The notes below the pieces were generated by a model that was not told where the DNA came from, did not search any database, and saw only the letters and a program-made list of their open reading frames with translations. The translations under genes were made by a program, and so were the position numbers. 64,000 bases of DNA from Bacteroidales bacterium UBA4179 (GTDB taxonomy: Bacteria > Bacteroidota > Bacteroidia > Bacteroidales > Dysgonomonadaceae): assembly GCA_002381125.1 (NCBI GenBank), contig DFUT01000015.1:753-64752 (forward strand), in the 5' to 3' direction. Positions 15,977-26,117 of the stretch are shown here, piece after piece. Numbering within the stretch: position 1 is the stretch's first letter; each line of letters opens with the position of its first letter.

Positions 15977-18961
15977 ATGAAATCGGCTATTTCCAAATCA
16001 GTTGTTAAGGCTCACGACATCAGACAGTTTCAGTTTCGTGATACCCCGTTCGTCAAATTGATGAACAAGCGCATCTATAATATTCTCATGATAGCTTCGC
16101 GCTACGATATGTTTATTTTGCAAGACGATGGTCGTGTAGAGGAACAGATTTTCAATGAGTATGCATCGCTCAACCTTCGTTATCCGCCGCTTTTCACTCA
16201 GGTAAGTACCGGGAAGGAAGCCATGAACGAGCTGAAAACCAATCGTTATGAATTGGTTATTTGCATGCCGAACATGGACAACAGCGAGGTGTTTGAGGTG
16301 GCAAAAAACATTAAGGCCAAGCATCCTCATATTCCCATTGTGGTTTTGACCCCTTTTTCCCAAAGGGTTACCAAAACCTTGGAAAAAGAAGATTTGAGCG
16401 GAATCGATTATGTTTTTAGTTGGTTGGGCAATCCCGATTTGCTGCTGGCCATCATCAAACTCATCGAAGATCGCATGAATGTGGAACATGATGTAAAAAC
16501 TGTTGGGGTGCAGACCATCATGTTGGTAGAGAACTCCGTTCGGTTTTACTCGTCGGTGTTGTCGCTTTTATATAAGTTTGTATTGTATGAATCGAAAGAA
16601 TTTTCGAAAGAAGCACTCAACGAACACCAGCGCATGCTGCGGATGAGAGGCAGGCCCAAGATACTTTTGGCACGAGATTATGAGGAAGCAATGGATCTTT
16701 ACCAAAAGTACGGAGACAATATGCTTGGGGTTATTTCCGACATGAGTTTCAATCGGGATGGGGTAAAAGATAAACTGGCAGGAAAAAAACTGGGCGAATG
16801 GATTCGTAGCCAAGACAAGTGCATTCCCATTATTTATGCTTCGTCTGAAAGTGAAAATAAAAAATATGCTGCCGAAATCAATGCATCGTTTATCGATAAA
16901 AATTCCAAAACATTTCCTCAGGATCTTCGCAAAGTGATGAAAGAAAATTTTGGTTTTGGTGATTTTGTTATTGTCAATCCTCATACGAAAGAAGAGATTT
17001 TTCGAATAAAAAATCTGAAGGAATTGCAGAATACTATCCGTAAAATACCGGACGATTCGCTGTATTACCATCTTTCACACAATCATTTTTCTCGTTTTTT
17101 CTATTCGCGTGCCATGTTTCCTGTTGCAGAAATGCTGAAAAGGATAGATGTTTCGGAGTATGAGAGTATGGAAGAGGCACGTGAATTGATATATGATGCC
17201 ATTGTTCAATATCGGCGCATGAAAAATACGGGTGTGGTGGCGATTTTCGAAAGAGATCGCTTCGATCAGTTTTCCAATTTTGCCCGTATCGGAGAAGGTT
17301 CGTTGGGTGGCAAGGGGCGTGGACTGGCGTTTATGGGGAGTATGGTAAAAATGCACCTGGAATTTAATGCCTATGAAAATTTTCCGGTTCTTATTCCGCG
17401 CACGGTGGTGCTTTGTACCGATATTTTTGATGAGTTCATGGAAACCAACCAATTATATCCTGCGGCAATGTCGGATTTGCCCGATGAGGAGATTCTGAAA
17501 CTTTTTCTGGCTGCACAATTGCCGGAAGGGTTGGCCAATGATTTTTTGGTGTTTCTTGATGCGATTAATGGCCCCATAGCCATTCGTTCTTCCAGTCTTC
17601 TCGAAGATTCCTGTTATCAGCCTTTTGCGGGAATTTATTCCACTTATATGATTCCTTTCACGGAAGATAAGCGTGAAATGGTGCGGATGATCAGCGACGG
17701 TATCAAAGCCGTTTATGCTTCGGTTTTTTACAAAGATAGCAAAGCTTATATGGCGGCTACCCGAAACTTTATCGATCAGGAGAAAATGGCGATTTTGTTG
17801 CAGGAAGCCGTAGGTTCTCAGTATGGTTCGCGTTTTTATCCGACAATTTCGGGTGTGGCGCGCTCAATCAATTATTATCCCATCGGGAACGAAAAGCCGG
17901 AAGATGGAATAGTGAACATGGGGTTGGGGTTGGGAAAATACATCGTGGACGGCAATATGGGATTGCGCTTCTCTCCTTTGCATGCTTCCAATATTTTTCA
18001 GCTGAGTACATTGGAAATGGCTTTAAAAGAAACACAAAAACGTTTTTATGCGCTCGATATGAATACTATAATCGACGAATTTCCTATTGACGATAGTTTT
18101 AATCTTTTGCAATTAGGATTAAAAGAAGCAGAGAATGATGGGGCATTGCGATATATTTCATCGACTTACGATCCGTTGGATCAAGTTATTCGTGAGGGGT
18201 ATTATCCCGGAGGGCGCAAGATCATTTCTTTTGCCCATATTTTGCAGCACAATATGTTTCCGCTGGCCAAGATTTTGGATAAAGTTTTGAAGGTAGGGCA
18301 ACGGGAGATGGGGCGTTCGGTGGAGATTGAGTTTGCGGTAAATGTTAAGGATCAAAACAAGGGAGCATTTTATTTGTTGCAAATTCGTCCTATCGTTGAA
18401 GGCAGGGAAGTGGTTTTGGAAGACTTGTCCAAAATCGAAAAAACAAAAACCGTTCTGTATTCTGAAAGTGCTTTGGGCAACGGTATTTCGAATGATGTTT
18501 ACGATGTGGTTTATGTCAAGACGAAATCGTATGATGCAGCCAATAATCCGCAGATTGCCCGCGAGATAGAAAAGCTGAACAAAACCTTTGTCGAGAACGA
18601 CCGAAATTATATTCTCATTGGTCCCGGCCGGTGGGGATCATCTGATCCCTGGTTGGGTATCCCGGTAAAATGGACCCACATCAGCCGGGCACGACTTATT
18701 GCAGAGTCCGGATTGGAGAATTATCGGGTAGAGCCAAGTCAGGGTGCGCATTTTTTTCAGAATTTGACTTCTTTGGGCGTGGGATATTTTACCATTAATC
18801 CTTTTTTGGAAAATGGAGGATTTTTTGATGAGGCATTTTTGGATGCGCAGCCGGCTGCACACGAAACCGATTTCATTCGTCATGTGCATTTTGATACACC
18901 CTTAACCATAAAAATAAACGGCAGAAAGAAAACAGGGGTAGTCATGAAACCGGGAAAATGA
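15977..18961 (+). CDS. Two receiver-like domains fused to a PEP-synthase-type ATP-grasp domain
   Basis: The 994-residue protein is not a standard phosphoenolpyruvate synthase. Residues about 33-165 look like a response-regulator receiver ('YELVICMPNMDNSEVFEVA', 'IPIVVLTPFSQ'), but the usual phospho-Asp position reads Met/Pro/Asn. A second receiver-like stretch (about 180-335) has 'GVISDMSFNRDG' with a plausible Asp. From about 435 on comes the pyruvate phosphate dikinase N-terminal domain: 'GEGSLGGKGRGLAFM', 'IAIRSSSLLEDSCYQPFAGI', and 'FYLLQIRPIVEGR' with the ATP-grasp arginine. The C terminus ('ILIGPGRWGSSDPWLGIPV') is a further conserved block. The phosphohistidine swivel domain and PEP-binding barrel of true PpsA are absent. 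Bacteroidetes genomes carry such proteins with no proven function. It stands alone downstream of a long gap. Confidence 0.8.
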   Translation: MKSAISKSVVKAHDIRQFQFRDTPFVKLMNKRIYNILMIASRYDMFILQDDGRVEEQIFNEYASLNLRYPPLFTQVSTGKEAMNELKTNRYELVICMPNMDNSEVFEVAKNIKAKHPHIPIVVLTPFSQRVTKTLEKEDLSGIDYVFSWLGNPDLLLAIIKLIEDRMNVEHDVKTVGVQTIMLVENSVRFYSSVLSLLYKFVLYESKEFSKEALNEHQRMLRMRGRPKILLARDYEEAMDLYQKYGDNMLGVISDMSFNRDGVKDKLAGKKLGEWIRSQDKCIPIIYASSESENKKYAAEINASFIDKNSKTFPQDLRKVMKENFGFGDFVIVNPHTKEEIFRIKNLKELQNTIRKIPDDSLYYHLSHNHFSRFFYSRAMFPVAEMLKRIDVSEYESMEEARELIYDAIVQYRRMKNTGVVAIFERDRFDQFSNFARIGEGSLGGKGRGLAFMGSMVKMHLEFNAYENFPVLIPRTVVLCTDIFDEFMETNQLYPAAMSDLPDEEILKLFLAAQLPEGLANDFLVFLDAINGPIAIRSSSLLEDSCYQPFAGIYSTYMIPFTEDKREMVRMISDGIKAVYASVFYKDSKAYMAATRNFIDQEKMAILLQEAVGSQYGSRFYPTISGVARSINYYPIGNEKPEDGIVNMGLGLGKYIVDGNMGLRFSPLHASNIFQLSTLEMALKETQKRFYALDMNTIIDEFPIDDSFNLLQLGLKEAENDGALRYISSTYDPLDQVIREGYYPGGRKIISFAHILQHNMFPLAKILDKVLKVGQREMGRSVEIEFAVNVKDQNKGAFYLLQIRPIVEGREVVLEDLSKIEKTKTVLYSESALGNGISNDVYDVVYVKTKSYDAANNPQIAREIEKLNKTFVENDRNYILIGPGRWGSSDPWLGIPVKWTHISRARLIAESGLENYRVEPSQGAHFFQNLTSLGVGYFTINPFLENGGFFDEAFLDAQPAAHETDFIRHVHFDTPLTIKINGRKKTGVVMKPGK

Positions 18962-19168
18962 CTTTCCTCCTTTCGACCTTAGATCTTGGTAAATAAATAT
19001 TTACATGCGGCTTGCGACTGTTTAAGGAAGCCGTGAATGCGTTAAGTATAGTTAAAGTATACGCTTTTGTGCAGCGTTTTGCTTCTTTACCCATCTATTC
19101 TTATGTGTATACGAGATCTCAACTACACGAATTACACTATTTTTTAACTATTAAGAAAAAAAGTTATT

Positions 19169-19927
19169 ATGAAAAGATTTTCCGTTTATGCATTAAGTGT
19201 ATTAAGCCTGATGTTATCAGGAGTATTTTTTGTTGCTTGTGACGATGATGATGATAGCAATGGCAAATTGACTTTTGACAAGAATGGCGTTGAAGTGTTT
19301 GTCGGTGAGGAAACTGTTGTTAAGGTAAGAGGTGGAGTGGCTCCTTATGAAGCGACACCTGCCGATAAGACGATTGCCGAGGCAACAGTGGACGGCGGCG
19401 ATATCACGATCAAGGGACTGAAAGAAGGCACGACTACCGTAAAAGTAACGGATAAGAACGGTCTTGAGGCTACCATAGCCGTTAAGGTGAAAGAAGATCC
19501 CTATGAGGATGAAAAAGGAGATGCCACCGTGCGGATCAAATGGGATACGTACGAGAAGATAGAAGGCGAGGATGAAGGAATCTTTTTGTTGACCAAAGCA
19601 GAAGACAAAACGGTTACTTTTTCCTGGACAAACGAAGAGGAAGATGAGTCTCTGGTGTTGACATTTAAGGATACCGAAGATAAAATCGGCGCCGAGGGTA
19701 ATGAAGAAGAAAGCGCTTCCGGAAAAGAGGAAGATGCAACTTCTGTAGGTAAACTGACGGTAACCGTTGACGGAGAAAGTACCGATTACGATGTAACTTC
19801 ATGGAGGCTTGTGCAAGCCAAACCGGCCGACGATGAAGAAGGAACTCCGATTACTTACTGGATTGCCTTTACGGCAGACGATAAATCAGGACTTGCTGTT
19901 GCTCCGCTGACAGTAGAGACGGAGTAA
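19169..19927 (+). CDS. Surface-type lipoprotein with Asp-rich export signal and Ig-like N-terminal domain
   Basis: The 252-residue protein has a lipoprotein signal peptide with the lipobox ending at Cys24 ('GVFFVAC'), followed at once by DDDDDSN. In Bacteroidetes an acidic stretch right after the lipidated cysteine acts as a signal for display on the outer surface of the outer membrane, so surface exposure is likely. Residues about 32-110 resemble a bacterial Ig-like (BIG2) domain ('GVEVFVGEETVVKVRGG', 'ITIKGLKEGTTTVKVTD'). The rest is very acidic and not assignable. The codons are ordinary for the window. A good terminator follows directly. The start is the ATG after an A-rich AAGAAAAAAAGTT leader, and no neighbouring gene suggests a partner. 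Confidence 0.8.
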   Translation: MKRFSVYALSVLSLMLSGVFFVACDDDDDSNGKLTFDKNGVEVFVGEETVVKVRGGVAPYEATPADKTIAEATVDGGDITIKGLKEGTTTVKVTDKNGLEATIAVKVKEDPYEDEKGDATVRIKWDTYEKIEGEDEGIFLLTKAEDKTVTFSWTNEEEDESLVLTFKDTEDKIGAEGNEEESASGKEEDATSVGKLTVTVDGESTDYDVTSWRLVQAKPADDEEGTPITYWIAFTADDKSGLAVAPLTVETE

Positions 19928-19951
19928 ACAAAAGTTCGATTTTTTTCTTTA

Positions 19952-19999
19952 CCGGTATCTTCTTTCATGGCATACATTGAAAGGAGATACCGGCTTTTT
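19952..19999 (+). terminator. Intrinsic terminator after the lipoprotein gene
   Basis: CCGGTATCT (19952-19960) pairs with AGATACCGG (19985-19993), with a 24-nt loop, and is followed by CTTTTT. It lies 25 bp after the stop codon and separates the lipoprotein gene from the macroglobulin gene. Confidence 0.75.
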
Positions 20000-20126
20000 G
20001 GTTCCTTTCGCATCTGTTCATTGTTCTATTCCCTTTTTATTGTTCTATTCCCTTTTCAATCAAAACAAAAAGTAGCTGAAATTGTTAAAAGAATAGTCGA
20101 TTCAATTATTCGCAAACAACGCACCT

Positions 20127-23100
20127 ATGAACAAAATTTACCTTACATTGCTCCTCCTAGCCTGTGCCGCAGGAGTTTTTTCCCAGAATAACCTACCGAT
20201 GAATAAAGACCATTATGAAGGCGAATGGATAAAAGTGGTCGAATTCGAAAAAAAATCGCTACCCCAATCGGCTTCGAAAGTTGTAGATAATATTTTACGC
20301 AAGGCGATTGCCGAAAAAAATAGTCCGCAGGTGATCAAAGCCCTCATTCATCAAGGAAAGTATGTGTTGGCTACGGATGCCGAAAACGATACGATTGTAT
20401 TTGTAAAGTTGAACGAGATGCTGTTGAGGAGTACGGACGACGTGGAAAAGTCGGTTTTGCATTCCCTCCTGGGCGAGCTTTATTTGCAGTATTACCATAA
20501 ATATCGGCATGAGATTGATCGCCGGACCGCTTTAACCGGATACGTACCTTCGGACATGAAAGAGTGGACAAGCAATATTTTTTTCGATAAGGTTGTCGAG
20601 CATCTGAATGCTTCCATCGCACCTCGTTCCGAATTGGAAAAAACGAAAGTGGAAACGTATGCAGCCGTAGTGGAGTTGGGAAAGGATTCCCGTCGGTTTT
20701 TTCCTTCGATGTACGATTTTTTGGCACGCCGGGCAATCGATTTTTTCCAGCAATTGACCGGGAATGAAGATGTAAGCATAACACTGGCGAAGAAAAATAT
20801 TCGGCAGGAATCGTTGTTTGCACCTGCCGAGGTGTACATAACGTTGGTATTCGATCCTTTGCCAAGCGAATATCCTATGTGGACGTTCGAAACGTATCGC
20901 AAGCTGTTGCTATCGTTGCTGGAGCGGAGGATGGACCAATCTGTGCTGCTTGTCGAGTTGAGTAAGCTGGAGTATTTGCGAAATTTGCCGTCGGCCTTTG
21001 ATAAATATGCGTTGCCTGCGTTGGAAAATCTGCTCACGCAATGGGAAAACAACCCAATGTGTGTGGAGATTATCGATAAAATAGCCGATTTCTACCTGGA
21101 TGCACCTGTGCACACGTTGAATTATCGTTCTGACGATTCGCTGCAAGTTGCAAAAAACAAAAAGGCATACGACCTTTTGCAAAAAGGGATAGAGCAATTT
21201 CCGCAATATGAACGTATAAGCATTTTGCAAAACAAGTTGAACGTCCTTACCCATCCCTCACTGGTTATCGAGGGTGAAAAAACATTCACTCCGGGCAGCG
21301 AGAAGAAACTGAAAGTGACGTATAAGAACCTTCAGAAAGTAACGGCTAAACTGTATCGTGTTACTACACCTGTTTCATACCGTAGTGATGAGGGATTGAT
21401 GAAAAATGAAAGAAAGGCATTTGTTAAAGATATAGTATTGGAGTTGCCTACCCTTGAGCCTTATCGATTTGGGGAAGCGTCGTTTTTTGTCGATATACAC
21501 GAGTATGGGACGTATAAACTGGAATTTGAGACAGATAAAAAAACGGACGACAAAGCTGTCTATTATTTCTCGGTTTCGGATTTGTCTTCCTTTTCCCGAG
21601 CATTGGATTCGAATAGCTATGAGTTTTTTGCGGTAGACAGAGTAACCGGAAAACCGATAAAAAAGGCGCAGGTTCATCTTTATTCACTGAAAGGGGATTG
21701 GCAAAACCGCCATTATCGGAAAGAGAATGTGCTGACAACCGATAAGTCGGGTAGGGCTTCGTTTGACTTACCGGATAAAAAAGAGGGTGGAAATTTGTTT
21801 TATCGGGTGGTTTCGGGTAAGGACAGTTGCTCTTTGCTTTCTCCCTTGCCCTATCGGTATGAACGATATGTATCCGGAGAAAGTAGTCGTGAAACCGTCA
21901 ATTTGTTTACCGACAGAAACCTGTATCGTCCCGGGCAGACGGTTTATTTTAAGGCAATCGCTACGCGAACGGATGGAAGCACTTCGGTTTTACATGAAAA
22001 CAAAACGTTAGCGGTTGTTCTTAAAGATGCCAACATGCGAGAAATAGCAAAACAGCAGTTGAAGACCAATGAATATGGTTCTGTTGCCGGAGAATTTGTG
22101 CTTCCACGCAATGTGTTGTCGGGATATTTTCAGCTTGTTTGTGAAGATCAAGCGGTAGGATTCAGGGTGGAAGAGTATAAACGCCCTACTTTTGAAGTGA
22201 TTTTCGATAAAATTAGCCAAACCTATGCTTTTGGAGAAGAAATTACGTTGAAAGGCAAAGCCGAAAGTTTTTCGGGAATAAAGATCCGGCATGCGGGCGT
22301 GAATTATCGCATTGTTCGTCGGCAACCTTGGTGGCGATCGTGGATCGGTACTTCCGAATATTTCGATGGGGGTACGGTGGTTACCGACGAAAATGGTGAG
22401 TTCGAAATACGATTCATTCCCCGCAAATCGGATGTCGATTCTATTTTCCCTGCCGTATATACTTTTTCGGTGGAAGCGGTGGTTACCGATATAACCGGTG
22501 AAAGTCAGACGGGGAATTATGATGTTGTCGTTGGCGATGTTTCCATGATATTGGATATCGAGATGCCGGAGAAATGGGAAAAGGGCGAAGCCCCGTCTAT
22601 CGTCTTTTCTGCCAAAAATCTCGATGGGAATGAAATTGCGACAAAAGGAACCTATCGGGTTTTTTCCTTGTCGGAAAACGATTCTGTTTTGCAACACGTG
22701 TTGGAAGGCGATTTTGTAACCGGCGAACAAATGGAGTTGATGGCAAAACTGAGTCGATTGTCTTCGGGAAAATATTGTATTCAGCTGTCGGCCGAAGACG
22801 ATAAAGGGAATACGGTGGAAGCGGAAAAAAAGGTGGTGTTGTTTTCTTATACCGATAAAAAGCCGCCTTATAAAACCAATGAATGGTTGGTAGCAAAAAA
22901 TACCACTTTTGGTGAAGGGGCGAATGCGGAAATTATTCTTGGAGTTTCCGAGAAGAACGTTCCTGTTTTGTATGAAATATGGCAGGGGGATGATTTGTAC
23001 AAAAGAGAGTGGGTTACATTGAGCAACGAAAACCGACTATTTACCGTACCTTATGAATCCCGATTTAAAGATCAAACATCGGTTGTTTTTACTTATGTGA

Positions 23101-26039
23101 GAAACGAAAAATTTTACTCTCATCGTGTGCATTTGCAAACCGAAAAGGAAAAGAAGGAATTGGTGGTAAAATTGGCAGTCTTTCGCGATAAGATACGCCC
23201 CGGTGCACAGGAAGAGTGGCGATTGACCGTGACTGATTTGGCCGGCAATCCCGCAAAGGCGGAAGTATTGGCTTCCATGTACGATTTCTCGTTGGATAAG
23301 ATTTATCCGACCACAGATTGGAAATGGAAAGTGTTGGATGGGAGAGGGGCGATAGGCAGTGTGCCGGTTATTTATAAGGATGTTTCTTTCGATAACGAAA
23401 TTGTCGCACAATATTTTCCGTTTGATGAAATAAAGATTGTGCCTTTTGTTTTCGATACCTTCAATTGGTTCGGATTCAGTTTGTTCTCGGGGAGGAATTT
23501 TATGACCAGAGGATTATCTTCGGATGCACGAGTGAATTTGCTCGGAGCTGCCTCGATGGAAAAAAGCGATAATGTTGCCGAGGAGGCTCTTGCATTTGCC
23601 CACGATGTGAAATTTCAATCCGGCGGTGCAGCAAACGAATTGCAAGAGGAGGCGGTTTCGGCCGACGAACAAAGTGAATTGCCGGGTTTCACGGATATCC
23701 AACAACCTCGACGAAATTTCAACGAAACCGCATTTTTCTTTCCTCAATTGCGAACTAACGACAAAGGCGAGACGCAGTTGGCGTTTACGGTTCCCGAGAG
23801 CAATACCCGCTGGCGTTTTCGGGTACTGGCTCACGATAAAAAGTTGAACGTCGGACAAATCGAAGCATTTGCCGTATCGCAGAAAGAACTGATGGTTACG
23901 CCCAACATGCCGCGATTTTTTCTTCAAGGCGACAAGACGGGAATTTCAACAAAAATATCGAATCTTTCAGATAGCGATATCGCAGGGAATGTGAAAATCG
24001 AATTTTTCAATCCCGTAACCGATGAAGTAATGAGCAACATTGCCGTTCAACAGCAAGTGCACACGTTTTCGCTTGTAAAAGGGGCTTCATCCGCCGTATC
24101 GTGGATAGTTGATATACCGACCGATATCGATGTTCTTGGTGTACGTATTGTTGCCGAAAGCAAATCGTTCAGCGATAGCGAACAACACGCCATTGCCGTG
24201 CTTCCCAACCGTATGCTCGTTACCGAAAGCATGCGCTTGGATGTGCAGGCCGATGAAACCAAGGAATTTACGATGGATCGATTGGCAAATCGTTCTTCCG
24301 CTACTGTCCGACCTTATCGTCTCACGTTGGAATTCGCCTCCAATCCGGCATGGTACGCCATACAGGCTTTGCCCGTAATGAGCAATCCCGAAAGCGACAA
24401 TGCGGTGAGTTGGTTCGCTTCGTACTATGCCAATGCCTTGGGATATCATATTTCGCAGGCTTATCCTCAAGTTGCCAACATGATTGAGGTATGGAAAAAA
24501 CAATCGTCTTCGAACGAAACTTTTCTCTCGAATCTCCAAAAGAATGAAGAACTGAAAAATGTCTTGCTGGAAGAAACTCCTTGGGTGTTGGAAGCTAAAA
24601 ACGAGGCAGAGCAAAAGGAAAAACTGGTGTTGCTGTTCGATCGGAATCGTGCAAATTTGCTTACCCGACAGGCTGTCGATAAACTTCGCGAATTGCAAAC
24701 TCCCGAAGGAGGCTGGAGTTGGTTTAAAGATTTTCGCCCAAGCCGGAGCATCACGCAATATATTCTTTACGGATTCAGCCAATTGAAAGAACTGAAAGCT
24801 GTCGAATTTGCCGACGATATTCGCACGATGCAGGCGAAAGCCGTTTCGTATATCGATTCGGAAGCATTGCGGGGTTTTGAGCAATTGAAAAAGCACGATA
24901 AGAATTGGAGAAACATTGAAGTGATTTCCACGCCCGATTTGAAATACTTATATGTACGGTCGGCATATCCGCAGTATGCTTTGAGCAAGGATGTGCAAGA
25001 AATGGTGAATTTTTACACGGCGTCATTGGCAGATAACTGGACAAAATATGGTTTATATGAGCGTTCGCTTATTGTTGTGCTCCTGTCGCGCCAAGGCAAG
25101 CAGTCTGTAGTGTCCGATATGTTGGATTCATTTCGCGAACATGCGACGGTTGACGATGAAATGGGAATGTATTGGGCAAACAACCGTAGCAATGTATTTA
25201 TGTCGCAGTCGGCGGTTTCGGCGCACACGTTTATCATGGATGCATTTCGTATTGGTGGTGCAAAATCGGATGAAATGGATAACATGAAACGGTGGCTTTT
25301 AAAACAGAAACAGACATCGATTTGGGAATCTACCCATGCTACGGCCGATGCAGTATTTGCGCTGTTGAGCACGGGGAGCGATTGGTTTTCTTCTTCGGGA
25401 AAAACGGCCATCAAGATAGGTGGAGAGGTTATTGAACCCGAAAACGAAGAACAGGGCACAGGTTATTTCAAGAAATCGTGGAGTGGGTCGGAAATTAAAC
25501 CCGAAATGGGGAAGGTGCAAGTTGTGCATCAAGGTAATGTGCCTGCATGGGGTGCTTTGTATTGGCAGTATTTCGAGGATATCGATAAGATAGCCAAAAG
25601 CGATGCTTCGCTTGATGTTGAAAAAGCATTGTTTGTTGAGCAAACAGGTGCTTCGGGCAAAGAACTTGTTCCTATTAACGGAAATCGTCCTTTACAAGCT
25701 TTACAAGTGGGTGATAAGGTGGTTGTCCGGCTTACCGTTCGTACCGATCGCGATATCGAGTTTGTACATCTGAAAGATTTGCGTGCGGCCTGTTTCGAAC
25801 CGATTGATCAAATTTCGGGTACCTGTTGGCAGGGAAGAACCCTTTATTATCGGACTTCGAAAGATGCTTCCACACATTTCTATTTCGATCGCTTGGCTCG
25901 AGGCACTCATGTTTTTGAATACGGCGTTTATGTTGACAGAGCAGGTAGTTATTCCAATGGAATGGCAACCATCCAATGCCTGTATGCTCCCGAATTTTCT
26001 TCGCATACCGCAGGAATAAGAATTAATGTTAAAGAATAA
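20127..26039 (+). CDS. Alpha-2-macroglobulin family protein, thioester motif absent
   Basis: This 1970-residue exported protein has a signal peptide (about 1-19, ending GVFSQ). A long N-terminal region is followed by an MG2-type domain with 'NLFTDRNLYRPGQTVYFKA' (about 592-610), the A2M domain 'ETQLAFTVPESNTRWRFRVL' (about 1213-1232), and an alpha/alpha-barrel thioester-type domain with 'TPEGGWSWFKDFRPS' (about 1525-1539). Where other family members have the CxEQ thioester, this one reads 'ALPVMSNPESDNAVSWFA' (about 1412-1429), with no Cys-Glu-Gln, so it cannot trap proteases covalently in the usual way. The bacterial family is thought to inhibit invading proteases in the periplasm. The gene follows a terminator and a 20-bp tandem repeat, and its role here is inferred from family only. 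Confidence 0.88.
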   Translation: MNKIYLTLLLLACAAGVFSQNNLPMNKDHYEGEWIKVVEFEKKSLPQSASKVVDNILRKAIAEKNSPQVIKALIHQGKYVLATDAENDTIVFVKLNEMLLRSTDDVEKSVLHSLLGELYLQYYHKYRHEIDRRTALTGYVPSDMKEWTSNIFFDKVVEHLNASIAPRSELEKTKVETYAAVVELGKDSRRFFPSMYDFLARRAIDFFQQLTGNEDVSITLAKKNIRQESLFAPAEVYITLVFDPLPSEYPMWTFETYRKLLLSLLERRMDQSVLLVELSKLEYLRNLPSAFDKYALPALENLLTQWENNPMCVEIIDKIADFYLDAPVHTLNYRSDDSLQVAKNKKAYDLLQKGIEQFPQYERISILQNKLNVLTHPSLVIEGEKTFTPGSEKKLKVTYKNLQKVTAKLYRVTTPVSYRSDEGLMKNERKAFVKDIVLELPTLEPYRFGEASFFVDIHEYGTYKLEFETDKKTDDKAVYYFSVSDLSSFSRALDSNSYEFFAVDRVTGKPIKKAQVHLYSLKGDWQNRHYRKENVLTTDKSGRASFDLPDKKEGGNLFYRVVSGKDSCSLLSPLPYRYERYVSGESSRETVNLFTDRNLYRPGQTVYFKAIATRTDGSTSVLHENKTLAVVLKDANMREIAKQQLKTNEYGSVAGEFVLPRNVLSGYFQLVCEDQAVGFRVEEYKRPTFEVIFDKISQTYAFGEEITLKGKAESFSGIKIRHAGVNYRIVRRQPWWRSWIGTSEYFDGGTVVTDENGEFEIRFIPRKSDVDSIFPAVYTFSVEAVVTDITGESQTGNYDVVVGDVSMILDIEMPEKWEKGEAPSIVFSAKNLDGNEIATKGTYRVFSLSENDSVLQHVLEGDFVTGEQMELMAKLSRLSSGKYCIQLSAEDDKGNTVEAEKKVVLFSYTDKKPPYKTNEWLVAKNTTFGEGANAEIILGVSEKNVPVLYEIWQGDDLYKREWVTLSNENRLFTVPYESRFKDQTSVVFTYVRNEKFYSHRVHLQTEKEKKELVVKLAVFRDKIRPGAQEEWRLTVTDLAGNPAKAEVLASMYDFSLDKIYPTTDWKWKVLDGRGAIGSVPVIYKDVSFDNEIVAQYFPFDEIKIVPFVFDTFNWFGFSLFSGRNFMTRGLSSDARVNLLGAASMEKSDNVAEEALAFAHDVKFQSGGAANELQEEAVSADEQSELPGFTDIQQPRRNFNETAFFFPQLRTNDKGETQLAFTVPESNTRWRFRVLAHDKKLNVGQIEAFAVSQKELMVTPNMPRFFLQGDKTGISTKISNLSDSDIAGNVKIEFFNPVTDEVMSNIAVQQQVHTFSLVKGASSAVSWIVDIPTDIDVLGVRIVAESKSFSDSEQHAIAVLPNRMLVTESMRLDVQADETKEFTMDRLANRSSATVRPYRLTLEFASNPAWYAIQALPVMSNPESDNAVSWFASYYANALGYHISQAYPQVANMIEVWKKQSSSNETFLSNLQKNEELKNVLLEETPWVLEAKNEAEQKEKLVLLFDRNRANLLTRQAVDKLRELQTPEGGWSWFKDFRPSRSITQYILYGFSQLKELKAVEFADDIRTMQAKAVSYIDSEALRGFEQLKKHDKNWRNIEVISTPDLKYLYVRSAYPQYALSKDVQEMVNFYTASLADNWTKYGLYERSLIVVLLSRQGKQSVVSDMLDSFREHATVDDEMGMYWANNRSNVFMSQSAVSAHTFIMDAFRIGGAKSDEMDNMKRWLLKQKQTSIWESTHATADAVFALLSTGSDWFSSSGKTAIKIGGEVIEPENEEQGTGYFKKSWSGSEIKPEMGKVQVVHQGNVPAWGALYWQYFEDIDKIAKSDASLDVEKALFVEQTGASGKELVPINGNRPLQALQVGDKVVVRLTVRTDRDIEFVHLKDLRAACFEPIDQISGTCWQGRTLYYRTSKDASTHFYFDRLARGTHVFEYGVYVDRAGSYSNGMATIQCLYAPEFSSHTAGIRINVKE

Positions 26040-26117
26040 GAGTGTTTAAACTTATTGTCTATTTTTGTATCATAAGATAAAATAAAGAAAGAATCTTTAA
26101 TAAAAAAGGATAGACAA

